Of a stretch of DNA of 64,000 bases, positions 50,535 to 63,495 are shown in pieces. The DNA lies in assembly GCF_009905375.1 (NCBI RefSeq), contig NC_133647.1:2218735-2282734 (forward strand), read 5' to 3'. Source of the stretch: Apium graveolens (taxonomy: Eukaryota > Streptophyta > Magnoliopsida > Apiales > Apiaceae). The notes under the pieces were generated by a model, which worked only from the letters and a program-made list of their open reading frames with translations, was not told the DNA's origin and ran no database searches. The translations under genes and the position numbers were made by a program. Every line of letters begins with the position of its first letter. Within the stretch, counting starts at the first letter, position 1.

Positions 50535-53500
50535 CTCCATACACCAAGAATGAATCTTTAGTCCTTTTCAAGTACTTAAGAATATTCTTGACTGATGTCC
50601 AGTTACCCTCGCCAGGATTAGACTGGTATCTGCTCGTCATGCTCAAGGCATACAAAACATCAGGTCGAGTACATATCATCGCATACATTATAGATCCAAT
50701 TGTCGAAGCATATGGAACTTTGCTCATACGACCCTTATCATCTAATGATTTAGGGCAGTTGTCTTTTGAGATCAATATCCCATGAGACATTGGGACATAT
50801 CCTCTTTTTGCTTCTTGCATCCCGAAACGATGCAATACTTTGTCAATGTATGTACTCTGATTTAGGCCGATTAATTTCCTTGATCTATCTCTATAGATCT
50901 TGATCCCTAATAAAGAGGTAGCATCACCAAAGTCCTTCATCGAGAAACTATTTCCTAACCAAGTCTTAACAGCCTGTAGAGAAGGTATGTCATTCCCTAT
51001 TAGTAATATGTCATCTACATATAGTACTAGAAATGCCACGTGGCTCCCACCAATCTTCTTGTAAACACATGGTTCATCTTCATTTTGAATAAAGCCAAAT
51101 TCTTTGACTGTTTCATCAAAATGATGATTCCATCTCCTTGAGGCTTGCTTTAATCCATAAATAGATCGAAGCAACTTACAGATCATCTTAGCAAACTTGG
51201 GATCGGAAAAACCCTTAGGTTGTATCATGTATACATCCTCTTCAAGGCTCCCATTTAAGAAAGCGGTTTTGACATCCATTTGCCAAATCTCATATTCGTA
51301 GTAAGCAGCTATTGCTAGCAAAATCCTGATGGACTTGACCATAGCAACTGGGGAAAAGGTCTCATCATGGTCTATACCATGAACTTGTTTGAAACCTTTT
51401 GCCATCAGTTGCGCTTTATAGGTCTGTACTTTACCATCAATGTCAGTTTTCTTCTTGAAAACCCACTTGCACCCTATAGGTTTTACCCCTTCAGGTGGAT
51501 CAACTAAAGTCCATACTTTATTTTGATACATGGATTCCTTATTGGATTTCATGGCCTCTAGCCATCTCTTGGAGTATGGACTGTTCATAGCATCTTGGTA
51601 GGTAAGAGGCTCATTATTATCTATGAGAATTACATCATCATCTTGAGTCAAGAGAAATCCATAATATCTCTCTAGCTCATGATGAGCCCTACTAGATCTA
51701 CGAACAACCTGTGTTTCCGGAGCAGGAACATCTTGATGTACTTCTTGCCCATTTTCTAACTCTGGTTCAATATTATTTTGTACAACTCGATCTTCATCGA
51801 GATCTATAGTCCTCCCGCTAATTTTCTTTGAAAGTAACTCTCTTTCAAGAAATACAGCGGTTCGAGCAACAAACACTTTGTTCTCGGTAGGATTATAGAA
51901 ACTATACCCTTTAGTTTCTTCAGGATATCCCATAAAATAACATTTATCCAATTTTGGTCCCAGCTTGTCAGACACCAAGCATTTCACAAACGCTTCGCAT
52001 CCCCATACTTTCATAAAAGACATGCTGTGACGTTTCTCAGTCCATATCTCATATGAAGTCTTTTGAACCGATTTAGTTGGAACTCGGTTTATTGTATATG
52101 CAGCCGTTTCTAGAGCATAACCCCAGAAACTTATTGGAAGATCAGCTAGACTCATCATCAATCGCACCATGTCCAATAAGGTACGATTTCTCCTCTCAGA
52201 AACTCCATTCCATTGAGGCGTTCCAGGAGGAGTAAGTTATGATACGATACCACACTCCTTCAAGAAACCTTTAAACTCGAGGCTTAAGTATTCTCCTCCA
52301 TGATCTGATCGTAGAACTTTTATACTTTCCCCTATTTGCTTTTCGACTTCAGCCTTGTATTCGTTGAACTTTTCAAAAGAATCGGATTTGTTCTTCAAAA
52401 GATACACATATCTATATCTACTGAAATCATCAGTAAAAGTAATGAAGTAGTAAAAGCCACCTCTTGCCATCGTACGCATTGGACCACATACATCACTATG
52501 TATAAGTCCTAATCGTTCGGTGGCCCTTTCACCTTGTCCGGTAAAAGGAGCTTTAGCCATTTTTCCAATGAGACAAGATTTGCATTCTTCGTATGATTCA
52601 AAATCAAACTTATCCAAGTAACCATCTTTATGTAATTTGGAAATGCGTTTCTCATTTATGTGACCTAAACGACAATGCCAAAGGTATGTTTGATATGAGT
52701 CTTTCATCTTAATACATTTATTATCATTATTTATGTTATAGACAGGAGTATCTATATCAAGAACATATAAACCATTAAACAAACGTGCAAACCCGTAGGT
52801 AACATTATTGAATGAAAGGGAACAACTATTGTTCTGAATCAAAAATGAAAAACCTTTCTTGTCCAAACAAGAAACCGAAATAATGTTTCTGCAAATCGTA
52901 GGCACGTAAAAACAGTTATCTAGTTCTAAAACAAGCCCAGTGGGCAACGATAAACGATAAGTCCCTACAGCTAAAGCAGCAACCTTTGCTCCATTGCCAA
53001 CTCGTAGGTCGACTTCTCCCTTCGCCAATGTCCTACTTCCCTGCAGTTCCTGCACATTTATGCAAATGTGAGAACCACATCCAGTATCTAATACCCAAGA
53101 TGTAGAAGTAGACAAATTGACTTCAATAACATAAATACCTGAATCAGAAGCAGTAACAACAACCTTCTTCTTCTTCAGATCCTCCAAATAAGCATGACAG
53201 TTCCTCTTCCAATGGCCTGGTTTCTTGTAATAGTGACAATCACCAACCTTTGGAACACCACCTTTAGGCTTCAAAGCCTTGGTCGGATCAGGTTTCGGAT
53301 TGGCATTCAATTTAGATCCCATCTTCCTCTTGCCTTTCCGTTTACCCTTTCCTTTGGCCTTCCCCTTATTCACCATCAACAAGGGAGCAGGGGATGTCTT
53401 CTGAACGTTGGTCTCGGCAGTTTTCAACATAGCCAACAGTTTGGTGGGGTTCTTATCTATCTCATTTATATTGTAATTCATCACAAATTGAGAATAACTG

Positions 53501-54003
53501 TTGTTTAAAGATTTCAAAATTAGGTCAATCTGGTGCTCCACTGCAATCGGGGCACCCAACTTGGCAAGGTACTCAATATACCCAATCATCCTTAGAACAT
53601 GCGGTCCAACCGGATCACGTTCTCCCTGCTTACATGCATGCAACGATTTGAAAGTATCAAACCTCTCCTGACGAGCCTGTCCTTCAAACATATGTTTAAG
53701 GTGCTCAATCATATCATAAGAATCCATATTCTCATGTTGTTTCTGAAGTTCAGCACTCATGGTCGCTAACATGAGACATTGAACATCCGTGTCATCATCG
53801 ATATATTTCTGATAAACATTATGTTGAGCACGGGATGCTCCTTCAGTGAGAGGTTCATGGCGAGGGATATCTATGACATAGAGCTTGCGCTCTTGTTTGA
53901 GGACAATCCTCAAGTTCCTATGCTAGTCAAGGAAGTTTGTTCCCGTCAGATTGTCCTTCTCAAGGACTGATCACACAGAGAAGTTGTTTGAATTGATTGC
54001 CAT
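50532..54003 (-). pseudogene. Copia gag-pol polyprotein with three nonsense codons
   Basis: The frame starts at 54003 (MAINSNNFSV) and stays open to the (TA)n run except for TGA at codon 11 (53971-53973), TAG at codon 27 (53923-53925) and TAA at 52237-52239 in the integrase. Gag has LRIVLKQERKLYVIDIP and a zinc knuckle CHYYKKPGHWKRNC whose second Cys is Tyr. Protease: WVLDTGCGSHIC. Integrase: zinc site LWHCRLGHINEKR...CKSC, catalytic Asp in HSDVCGPM and RSDHGGEYLS, Glu in the PQWNGVSERRN block after the stop. RT: WQMDVKTAFLNGSLEEDVYM, YGLKQASRRWN and catalytic LYVDDILLIGND. The three stops are consistent with C-to-T changes on one strand or the other. Confidence 0.93.
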
Positions 54004-55842
54004 TTGATATCTACAATGTTTAAAATGCATAAGATAAATTAGTTTACAGTGGATTATTAAATTATGTTCAAGTGATTATTTATATATATTTAAAATATAT
54101 ATCTCCCGCTATTTTATCAAATTAATAGCCCTAACTATTAATTCGGAAAGAGTATCTTCTATATACTTTCCAGTGAGCCAAGATCCAAATTTTCACAACA
54201 TTTTAGTTCAGCTTTGGCTTTACTCATAAAACATGATTCAATAAGGTAGACAACATTTGTCAATTATATCAACTATATAAATCTTGGATAGTTTAGTGGA
54301 ACAACATTTATTCTTATTTATCCAATAAATCTCACCAAACTTTATGCATCTAAGTTCACAATCCTATTGTGGTAACTTAGTTAAGTTAAAACCCAAAGGT
54401 CTAAAAAGTATCATATACTTCAATACGCCGTCTCACGATAGATGGGAGTACTTCGCTCTGGCGAACCCACTCCTTATCGATCTAGGGGTTAACGCGTTGG
54501 ACATATTGGAAGGCATCTAAATAACTTAATATAAACATTAGGGTTTTGTTAGTATTATAACGATCATGATCCCATCATAAAGAGATTCCCAATTTTTCCT
54601 TGAATAAAATACTTCAAATCAATACTCGTCAATGGTTTGATTTCCAGGTAGTGGAGGAGTCACATCGATCTCGCTTAAAACCCACAGCCTTACAAGTTCT
54701 ATATACCCGTTGTTGACAAAATCGCCCCATGTCGGAAATAAAGAAGATTCGTATTTCATTCTGTGTTTTATAAACACGAGAATCTCATAATCGTTTGTAA
54801 ATTTTAAAATCTTGAGTCGTTACAGATTTTATTTTGTTTAAAAGGCATGGCATGGGTGACGTATCTAATACATACATTCATGCATGATTAATTTAATTAA
54901 AGCATGCATCATTAACTATTCTATACATACATTCATACATCAATATGTAAAGTGCAATAAAGTAAATATGTTTGGTTATGGCCCCATCCTATGTGATCTT
55001 TATCAAGCTCATGATAAAGATCAAGGTCAATCTAATGTGGTGATGGAAATAAATATAACTACTTATTACATAAGTCTTCTTCTCTGTTTAGACTTCTTGT
55101 ATGCCTCGTCTTCTTCTTTGAATCACCTCCATTGGATAGCCTTCTTGAGTCTTCAATTACATTACATGATTGAAAGTAAAACTAATCTAATGAACTTACA
55201 AGAATAACTCGAGTTACATTCGAGATTTATGATTACAAAGATTGATGACATGCAAATCGTATTTAAAACCGAAACCAAAACCATTACACTAAGGTCGAAA
55301 GGCCATAACCATCCACCATGCTCATACAACACATAAAAGCATGTTAAAACACATAATCTGATCTTAACATATCATATTATCCATGATCTAATCATAAAAA
55401 AAATATGACAAAAATCAGAAAAATCAGAATCAAATCAGAAAAACAAGAATCACTGTTTACGGGCAGTAAACGACGTCAAACGCCTTACAGACGAGTCGTT
55501 GATAGCTTCAGCTATTAGTTTTGTTCAAACGCTCGTTTACCTATGGAATAGGGTATTCGTTTGCGTAAATCGGACACCAGACCCAGATTTCAGCAAATCT
55601 GCAGCAGCCAATTCAGAATCCGTATCTAATATGATTCTCATAATTAGAACAAACATAAATCATGTATATATCAGTATATATACAGATTACATAATTATCT
55701 TATGATTATACAACTCACATGAATATCATATATTCAAAATCATACATATACAAGCATATTATATCATCATCAATCATTGCGAATCATGTACATGCTCATC
55801 AAAACGGTTAAACACATAAACGAATTTAAAACTTTTCGCAAG
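54004..55842 (-). other. Long leader of the copia element
   Basis: About 1.84 kb lies between primer site and gag without a coding frame. It is AT-rich, and a closely similar leader is found in the decayed relative (60841-62702), including matching blocks such as CACGATAGATGGGAGTACTT. Confidence 0.75.
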
Positions 55843-55856
55843 TAGCTCTGATGCCA
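55843..55856 (-). promoter_or_regulatory. Copia primer-binding site (initiator tRNA-Met)
   Basis: AGCTCTGATGCCA on the + strand matches the tRNA-Met 3' end AGCTCTGATACCA with one mismatch, directly next to the LTR. Confidence 0.88.
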
Positions 55857-55857
55857 T

Positions 55858-57400
55858 TAAAGGGTTTTTAGCACATAAACGCAACGAAAACGTAAAGTTA
55901 AATCTTAAAAATCGAAACCCTCCGCAGGATCCATGCGAAAATAATATTTAATTCGTAGTTCAGTATGTTTACCTTAAGAAGCTTTACGTTAATGGAACGA
56001 TGGAAGTCTTGAATGATCACCACGCAGCCCATCGCTGGAACGATCTACACCTTGAAGGTATCCACACGAATGATCGCCCGGAGGATGGGTGTGTACTAGC
56101 ATATTTTTGAGGCCGCCTTCTTGCTCTCTCTATCTCTCTTCAAGTTCTAGGGTTTATGTTTTGTCAAATAAAACGTGTAACCCTAATTCTATTAGAAAAA
56201 GATATTATATAGGAAAGAGCTATTGGGCCTCCAACCCTAAACTTAATTTTAGAGTTATTATTATTATAATTAAATTCGAAATTCTAATTATTGTATTATT
56301 AAGTCTCACTTAATCATCCAATAACTTAATTTCAGATTTAATATTAAATTCGAATTTCCTGTTTAATTAATTAAGTCACACTTAATTAATAACAAATAAT
56401 TTGAATTACTTACATTTAATTTAAATCCGAATTCAAATTAAATAATCCTCCAATTATTCTTTGTGCGACTCTTTAGGTTATTATTACGTTGGCAACAATT
56501 TTAAATCTAATTTAAAATCATAAACAATGAGCGGCATCTAGTAATACATCATTGTTACCCAAGTAATAATAATTAAATCGGTGATCGATTAAACCTTTTG
56601 TGTATAATGTACAATGTACTATAATCCTTTTAACCATATATTATAGATTAAACTCGAGGCATGTTATGTGTCATCCTCTTCATAATTTAATCCAGGTTTC
56701 CTTGATCGATGAGTAGACTATAACATCAAATCAACATTTGAGCATGGCCATGCGTTTCATAGTCTAACTCAAACAAGAGGCCAATAATATCACTCCTAAA
56801 ATAGGATAGTTAAATCCTTTCTAGATCATTCATATTTCTCATATGATTCATAATATACCCAATATACACTTTTATCATCACCTGGTCAAAGGTAACTTTT
56901 AATGCAACCAAAGTATATTAATTCTCATATAGAAATGTAATGATTTCAAGTCTAAGGACCAATACATCATTATCACTGTGAGAATTACTTATGACACAAC
57001 AGACATGTAGAATCGCACATTGGGTCTTCCAGCACCATGTATATAATACATGTGCCTGTGTTTTGACTTTAGTATCACTATACCTATGATCAATGAGATG
57101 TGATCATCAGTCAACATTCACACTAGAATTAATGTATTATTATTATCCCTTAATAATAATACTCGACTAGGGATCTTTAGGAATATCAATACTATTCTCA
57201 TAATCTCATTTTTAAGTCACGTACTTAGAGATATAAAATTACATATCATATTCCAAGGACATTTATTAATCTAACATCTTATCGCAGAAAATAAAGATAT
57301 AATAAATTACTAAAGAATAATCAATATAATCAGAATTAATAATCCAAATATTTCATAATATAAACATAATAGTGTTGTCTCTAGGGAACAAACACTAACA
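55858..57400 (-). repeat. Copia 5' LTR (1543 bp)
   Basis: Partner of 48826-50363. Its terminal TG on the + strand has become TA. The TATA box lies near 56202-56213 on the - strand. Confidence 0.92.
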
Positions 57401-57405
57401 AGTGG

Positions 57406-58080
57406 TTGCTCAAGGCACATGACTGGAGATTCTACCCTGCTCATTGAGTTCAAGGAAAGAGCTGGCCCAAGTATTACTTTTGGAGATGACAGCAAGGGTT
57501 ATACTGTGGGATATGGCTTAATTTCAAAGGATAATGTCATCATTGAAGAGGTTGCCCTAGTGGATGGACTCAAACATAATTTGTTGAGTATCAGCCAGCT
57601 TTCTGATAAGGGCAACTCAGTCACTTTTAATTTTGAAGCCCGTGTTATGACCAACAAAAAAAGCAACAAAGTGGTTCTCGGTGGAGTGAGAAAAGGAAAT
57701 GTGTACCTAGCTGATTTCAACTCATCAAATGCAGAATCAGTAACTTGTCTTCTCAGCAAAGCAAGGCAAGATGAAAGTTGGCTATGGCACAAGAAGTTGT
57801 CACATCTAAACTTTAAGACCATGAATGAGCTAGTCACGAAAGAACTGGTTAGAGGTATTCCTCAAGTGGAGTTTACTAAGGATGGATTGTGTGATGCCTG
57901 CTAGAAAGGAAAACAGATTAAAGCATCATTTAGAAAGAAGCTTGATTCAACAATTGAAGAACCTTTGCAACTGCTACACATGGATTTGTTTGGACCAGTT
58001 AATGTGTTGTCAATCACTAGGAAAAGATATTGCCTAGTTATTTTAATTGGTTTCTCAAAGTTCTCTTGGACATATTTAAA
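57406..58080 (+). pseudogene. SIRE protease and integrase N-terminus
   Basis: After the copia insertion the frame continues CSRHMTGDSTLLIEFKER, GPSITFGDDSKGYTVGYG, VALVDGLKHNLLSISQLSDK (protease), then the integrase zinc site LWHKKLSHLNFKTMNEL...DGLCDAC. A TAG follows at 57902-57904. It continues as KGKQIKASFRKK, LLHMDLFGPVNVLSITRKRY (first catalytic Asp) and GFSKFSWTYLN, where the next insertion begins at 58081. The rest of pol is not in the window. Confidence 0.9.
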
Positions 58081-59515
58081 TGGGTTCGAGCACATAAACG
58101 CAACGGAAACAGTAATTAAAAACGTAAAAAACATAATTTTTGAAACCCGCCGCAGGATCCATGCGAAAAACATATATTTAATTTATAGATCAAATTGTTT
58201 ACCTTAAGAAGCTTTACCAATTGGTTGACTAATGGAGATCCTGTTGGGTATAATTCTAACTACACAGCAACAATGGGCAGTTATATATATAATAACAAGA
58301 ACATGGCAAATAACCAACTAACGAAATAAAATACGAAGGCAATAACAAACTATAAAGACTGTAATTGACAAAGAAAGTAAAGAAAACTTATCTCTTATCG
58401 CTTTCCAAATTCTGATAAGAAGAAGAACACAACAGCTGAGTCGCCAAACCCTTCAAGAGGACTTGACTGTTCTTGAAGAGATTATTGCCCCCCCCCCCCA
58501 CTTAAGCTGTGATGGAATGCAGCAATGTCGCTTCCAGGATAAAACAACAACAGATCAATCTGGCCACAGAACCAACAATGATCAACGGCGACTCGCACCT
58601 TAGTTTGCCCAAAAAACCTATGCAACTCATATATGTTTGCGAGGTAGGCACCGAGACTTGTGTCATTTTAATCTCAAGTATACCTCTCAATATATAGGCA
58701 TCTCAAGTTGCTCTTCTTCTATTTTACTCGAAGTGGTACACCAAGTAACAAAACAGAAAAAGTAAACAAACAGAAAAAGTAAACAAAATGGGTTTTCCTT
58801 ATTATTTATATTATATCCTGATTAATTAATATTAATATTACAAAATATATTCAGAGTATGATTAAAATAATCCTTACTCAATATATTTTATATTAATAAT
58901 TAAATAATCAATATAAATAATTAAACTTGTAATAGAAAAGAAATATATAAGAGTTCTCACTAGCACTAGGCCACACAAGTATTCCACTTATGCTAGTAGT
59001 TGTAAACAACACTAACACAAGATGCTATATAAACTCAATATCTTTCTTTTACAATACCAATGTGGGACAAAATCCCCAAAACCCATTTCAAACAAGCAAC
59101 TTTGTCGCAATATATTCATGGATTCCACTAAGAAAATGTCTTAGATCCAAATATGAAAGTTTAAGTCCTCATGTCAAGGAACAACCTCCAAGTGTTAGTT
59201 TCCGGAAATCATATTAAGAACATATATAAAATATGCCTCAAACTTTCCATTTTCTAACAGATCCAAAGCTTGTTCAATCACCACGCATCCCGCTTTCGCG
59301 ATCTACGCTCTATCGGTATCCACACGAATGCTTGAACTCAAGGATTGGATGTATACTAGCACAAACTCATTTTTTCTTGCTCTCTCCATCTTCTTTCTTG
59401 GTGGCTAGGATTTTAGTAAAAGTCTTGCTTGCAAAATCAGCCATATAAGAGATATTATATAGAGAGTAGAAAAATGAATTATAACTCTTAACTAATTAGG
59501 AGTTATTATTAATTC
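58081..59515 (-). repeat. Truncated 3' LTR, with a solo LTR inside
   Basis: 58081-58241 and 59260-59515 together form about 410 bp that match 62716-63106. A 1018-bp insertion separates them. The remaining LTR, about 1.1 kb by comparison with the relative, is deleted. Confidence 0.82.
58242..59259. mobile_element. 1018-bp solo LTR nested in the decayed LTR
   Basis: It begins TGTTGGGTATAATTC and ends TTTTCTAACA, with the duplication GATCC at 58237-58241 and 59260-59264. Its removal restores the match to the other LTR. A (C)11 run lies at 58490-58500. No coding frame, primer site or internal terminal repeat is seen. Confidence 0.85.
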
Positions 59516-60840
59516 AAAATTCGACCACATACATCATTATGTATAAGTCCTAGTCGTTCGGTGGCCCTTTCACCTGATCAGGTAAAATAAATTTTAGTCA
59601 TTTTGCCAATGAGACTAAGTACGCATCTTCCGTATGATTCAAAATCAAACTTATCCAAGTATCCATCTCTATGTAACTCAGAAATGTGTTTCTCATTAAT
59701 ATGGCTTAATGACAATGGTAGAGGTAATGTTTGATTTGAGTCATCTTAGAACATATAAATTGTTAACTAATTGTGCAACATTATAAGCCTTATCATTAAA
59801 ATAGAATAAACAACTATTGTTTATTTAATTAAAATGAAAACCTTTCTTGTACTTACAAGAAATTGATTTAATGTATCCCCTAAAGGCAGGCACGTAATAA
59901 CAATTTATCAGGTTCTCAATCTCGCCTATATGGGCAAAATTAGGTATCGAGTTCCTTCAACTAGAGCAACAACTTTTGCTCCAATTCTAACCCGATACCT
60001 GAAGCTTGACCATTGCTAGTCTTCTTCTTTAGATCTTCCAAACAAGCTCGACAATTTAACTTCCAATCATCCGGTTATTTCCACAAGAATGACAATCATC
60101 TCCTTTAGCAACACCACTATCAGGCTTCAAAAGCCCTTTGGGATTGGACTTTGGTTTGGCACCGAATGAGATCAAATCTTCACCTTGCCTGTCCACTTTC
60201 CTTTCCCATTTGCATTTCATGTGTACATCATCAATAGGACGTAATTCATGCCTTTATCATGTTATTTTTAGCAGTTCTAAACATGCTTAACAACTCAGTG
60301 AGTGTTCTGTCTTTCTCATACCTTTTGTTCTTAACAAACTAAGAATAGAAGTTGTTCAAAGATTGTTTGATCAAATCAAGCTGAGTCTCTAGACTATTCT
60401 TGAAACCCAAAATATCAAGGTACATATACCTATCATCTTTTGAACATGTGGTCCAACCGGATATCATTCTCCCATTAATGCAAAAGTATGGTGCCTTATT
60501 ATTGTCAAATCTTTCTGACGAGCCTATCCTTCAAACATCCTTTGAAGGTGCTCAATCATATCATAAGCATCATTATGCTCTTGTTGCTTCTAAAGCTCAG
60601 TACTCATAATTACAAGCATGAGACATGAAACATCAGTTGCATAATCAATTTGCTTCTCGTAAGCATTTTGTTGAGCACATGTTTCATTCTCAGCTAGAAG
60701 AAATAAGAGAGAGATTTGAGTGACATCCTTGAACCTGAGGACAATCCTCAAGTTCTCTTGTCAATTGTGGAAATTATTTAATGTCAGCTTGTCCTTCTCA
60801 AGGACTATTACATAGAAAGGTTATTTATGTTATTTGTCAT
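59516..60840 (-). pseudogene. Decayed copia gag, protease and integrase N-terminus
   Basis: DNA-level similarity to 52480-54003 is evident, for example the CACATACATCA(T/C)TATGTATAAG block and the gag start region around 60840. No long frame survives: there are many indels and stops. The zinc knuckle area is near 60070-60110. It is a relic of the same family. Confidence 0.75.
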
Positions 60841-62702
60841 TTGATATCTATAATATTAAAGTGCATAAAATGACTTAGTCTACAGATGATCATTAAATTA
60901 TATTTAAGTGATTATTCATATATATATACACAATATATATCTCCCACTATTTTTATCAAATCAATAGCCCTAACTATTAATTCGGAAAGAACATCTTCTA
61001 TATCCTTTCTAGTGAGCCAAGATCCATATTTCACCATGCGTTAGGTCAACTTTAGTTTTTCTCCTAAAACATGATTATTTAGGTAGACAACATTTGTCAA
61101 TTATATCAACAATATAACTCTTCGATAGCTTGGTGAAACAACATTTGTTCATATTTATCTAATAAATCTCGCCAAATTCTATGCCTCTAAGTTCACAATC
61201 CTATTGTGGTAACTTAGTTAAGTCAAACCCAATAGTCAAAAGTATCAATATACTTCAACACATCTCCCACGATAGATGGGAGTACTTCGCTTTGGCGAAC
61301 CCACTCCTTATCGATCTAGGGTTAACGCATTAGACTTATTGGAAGACATCCGATCAACTTAATATTAACTTTAGGGTTTTGTTAATTTTAAAACGATCAT
61401 GATCCCATCATAAAGAGATTCTCAATTTTTCCTTGAATAAAATACTTCAAATCAATATTCGTCAATGGTTTAATTTCCAGGTAGTGAGGGAGTCACAACG
61501 GTCTCGCTTAAAACCCACAATCTTACAAGTTCGAAGAACTCGCTTTTGACAAAATCGCCCCATATCAGAAATAAAGAAAATTTGTAATTTATTCCCTGTT
61601 TCATAAACACGAGAGTCTCATAATCGTTTGTTCATTTTAAAATCTTAAGTCGTTACATATTTTATCTTATTTAAAAAGCATGGCATGTGTGTCGTATCTA
61701 ATACATACATCCTCAATCTAATTAAGCATGCATCTTTATAAACTACTCTACACATACATTCATCATATGCTCATATATATGTAAAGTACAATAAATAAAC
61801 GTGGTTGGTTATGGCTTTATCCTATGTGATCTTCATCAAGCTAATGACAAAGATCTAGGTCAATCTAAGGTGAAAAATAAATACAGGCTAACTATTACAT
61901 GTCTTCTTTCTTGTATTGCTTCCTTGGATGGCCTCCATGTGAGATTACCCATCCTTGATCTTCAAATCTTCATGTCTTCATGTACATTACACGAATGAAA
62001 AATAAAAACTAATATAATGTACTTACAATAAGAACTCGAGTTACATTCGAGATTTAATAATTACAAGATCAAACGACATGCAAGTCGTATTTAAAAAAAA
62101 ACCATTAACCTAAGGTCATGAGACATAACCATCCACCATGCTCAATTAACACATAAGAACATGTTAAAACACATAATATGATCTTAACATATCATACCCA
62201 TCATGATCTAATCATAAAAACCAAATATAGAAAAAATCAGAAAATTCGAAATTAAATCTAATAACATTAAATCGCAGATTACAGGGTCTAAACGACATCA
62301 AACGCCTTAAAGATCAGTCGATAATAGCTTAAGCTATCTGTTTTGTTCATACGCTCGATTCCATATGAAATAGCATATTCGTTCGCCAAAATCGGACACC
62401 AGACCCAGATTTCAGCAAATCCGCTGCATCTGATTCAGAATCGTATCAAATACGATTCATATAATAAGAACAAATACAAAACATGTATATATCAATATAT
62501 ATACAGATTATATAATCATCATATGATTATACAACTCTCATGAATATCATATATTTAAAACATATACATACATACGCATATATAAACATAACGACATGTA
62601 AAATATACAAAATCGCATACATAACAGTCATGGAATATTGTATACATGTTATCATCATAAAACCAGTAAATATATAAATGAATTAAATACTTTTCGTAAG
62701 TA
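60841..62702 (-). other. Leader of the decayed copia element
   Basis: About 1.86 kb of non-coding, AT-rich sequence is collinear with 54004-55842. Small ORFs here are chance. Confidence 0.7.
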
Positions 62703-62714
62703 GCTCTGATACCA
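62703..62714 (-). promoter_or_regulatory. Primer-binding site of the decayed copia element
   Basis: GCTCTGATACCA on the + strand is an exact initiator tRNA-Met 3' end, one base before the LTR. Confidence 0.9.
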
Positions 62715-62715
62715 T

Positions 62716-63106
62716 TGAATGATTTCGAGCACATAAACGCAACGGAAACGATAATTAAAAATGTAAAAAAACATAATTTTTGAAACCCGTCGCAGGATCC
62801 ATGTGAAAAACATATATTTAATTCGTAGATCAGATTGTTTACCTTAAGAAGCTTTACCAATTGGTTGACTAATGGAGATCCAAAGCTTGTTCAATCACCA
62901 CGCATCCCGCTCCCGCGATCTACGCTCTATCGGTATCCACACGAATACTTGAACTCAAGGATTAGATGTGTACTAGCACAAACTCGTTTATTTTTGCTCT
63001 CTCCATCTTCTCTCTTAGTGGCTAGGGTTTTAGTAAAAGTCTTACTTACAAAATCAGCCACACAAGAGATAGAGAGTAGAAAAATGAATTATAACTCTTA
63101 ACTAAT
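62716..63106 (-). repeat. Truncated 5' LTR of the decayed copia element
   Basis: It matches 58081-58241 plus 59260-59480 and stops at ACTCTTAACTAATTT, where unrelated sequence begins. U3 and the target duplication are lost. Confidence 0.82.
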
Positions 63107-63495
63107 TTGGATTAGGCTGCTCGGACAGATTTCAGTTAAATACACTACAAATATGTACAGGTCACTAAAAGATTTTCATTACTTATGATTATATTGTGAA
63201 AGCAAGCGGTTGGGATACATTCACAAAGGAGTAAAATTCTCAGTTTAATGTCTCTATTAGAAGATGAAAGGATGTTCTAAACAAGTCTAGTAGGGTAGCA
63301 TCTTATTGCAGAATAAAGCTAATCCTAAAAGCCAATTTATCACTTGGCTAGTTCTCCTTGGATTAGTTAGTGAAATGGAAAGTAGTAAGTGGGCTTCTTT
63401 TAAAAACTAGTTTTCCTAGTCTCTTACTAATAATAAGTCCATATAGGTATTTTTAATTTATCTAAAACAAAATGTTGACATAAAAGAAAGCATAC
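63107..63495. other. Unassigned sequence next to the truncated LTR
   Basis: No ORF or repeat was recognised. It probably contains introns or downstream parts of the - strand gene whose exons lie at 63496-64000. Confidence 0.45.

Larger units (their letters stand above)
48826..57400 (-). mobile_element. Ty1/copia element with 1.54-kb LTRs, nearly intact coding frame
   Basis: LTRs 48826-50363 and 55858-57400 are flanked by the duplication AGTGG (48821-48825, 57401-57405), and excision rejoins the SIRE protease in frame. On the - strand the order is LTR, initiator tRNA-Met site, a 1.8-kb leader, a single gag-pol frame, polypurine tract, LTR. LTR divergence is a few per cent by eye. Only three nonsense codons interrupt gag-pol, but most of RNase H is replaced by a (TA)n run. 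Confidence 0.94.
41686..58080 (+). mobile_element. SIRE/Maximus-type Ty1/copia element, 5' part, multiply interrupted
   Basis: A 1020-bp 5' LTR, an initiator tRNA-Met primer site and a long gag of the SIRE type are followed by protease and the integrase N-terminus. The element is split at 44681-48279, 48826-57400 and 58081 onward, and each break is recovered by joining across the insertion in frame. The rest of integrase, RT, RNase H and the 3' LTR are absent, because the last insertion ends in a truncated LTR next to unrelated DNA. A large deletion is therefore likely. Confidence 0.88.
58081..63106 (-). mobile_element. Decayed copia relative of the 48826-57400 element, both LTRs truncated
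   Basis: Terminal sequences at 58081 (TGGGTTCGAGCACATAAACG) and 62716 (TGAATGATTTCGAGCAC) match the LTR starts of the 48826 element in part. An initiator tRNA-Met site is present at 62703-62714. The interior from 59516 to 62702 aligns with its integrase N-terminus, protease, gag and leader but with many indels. RT, RNase H and polypurine tract are deleted, with the left LTR joined directly to the integrase near 59516. The right LTR stops at 63106. Confidence 0.8.
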
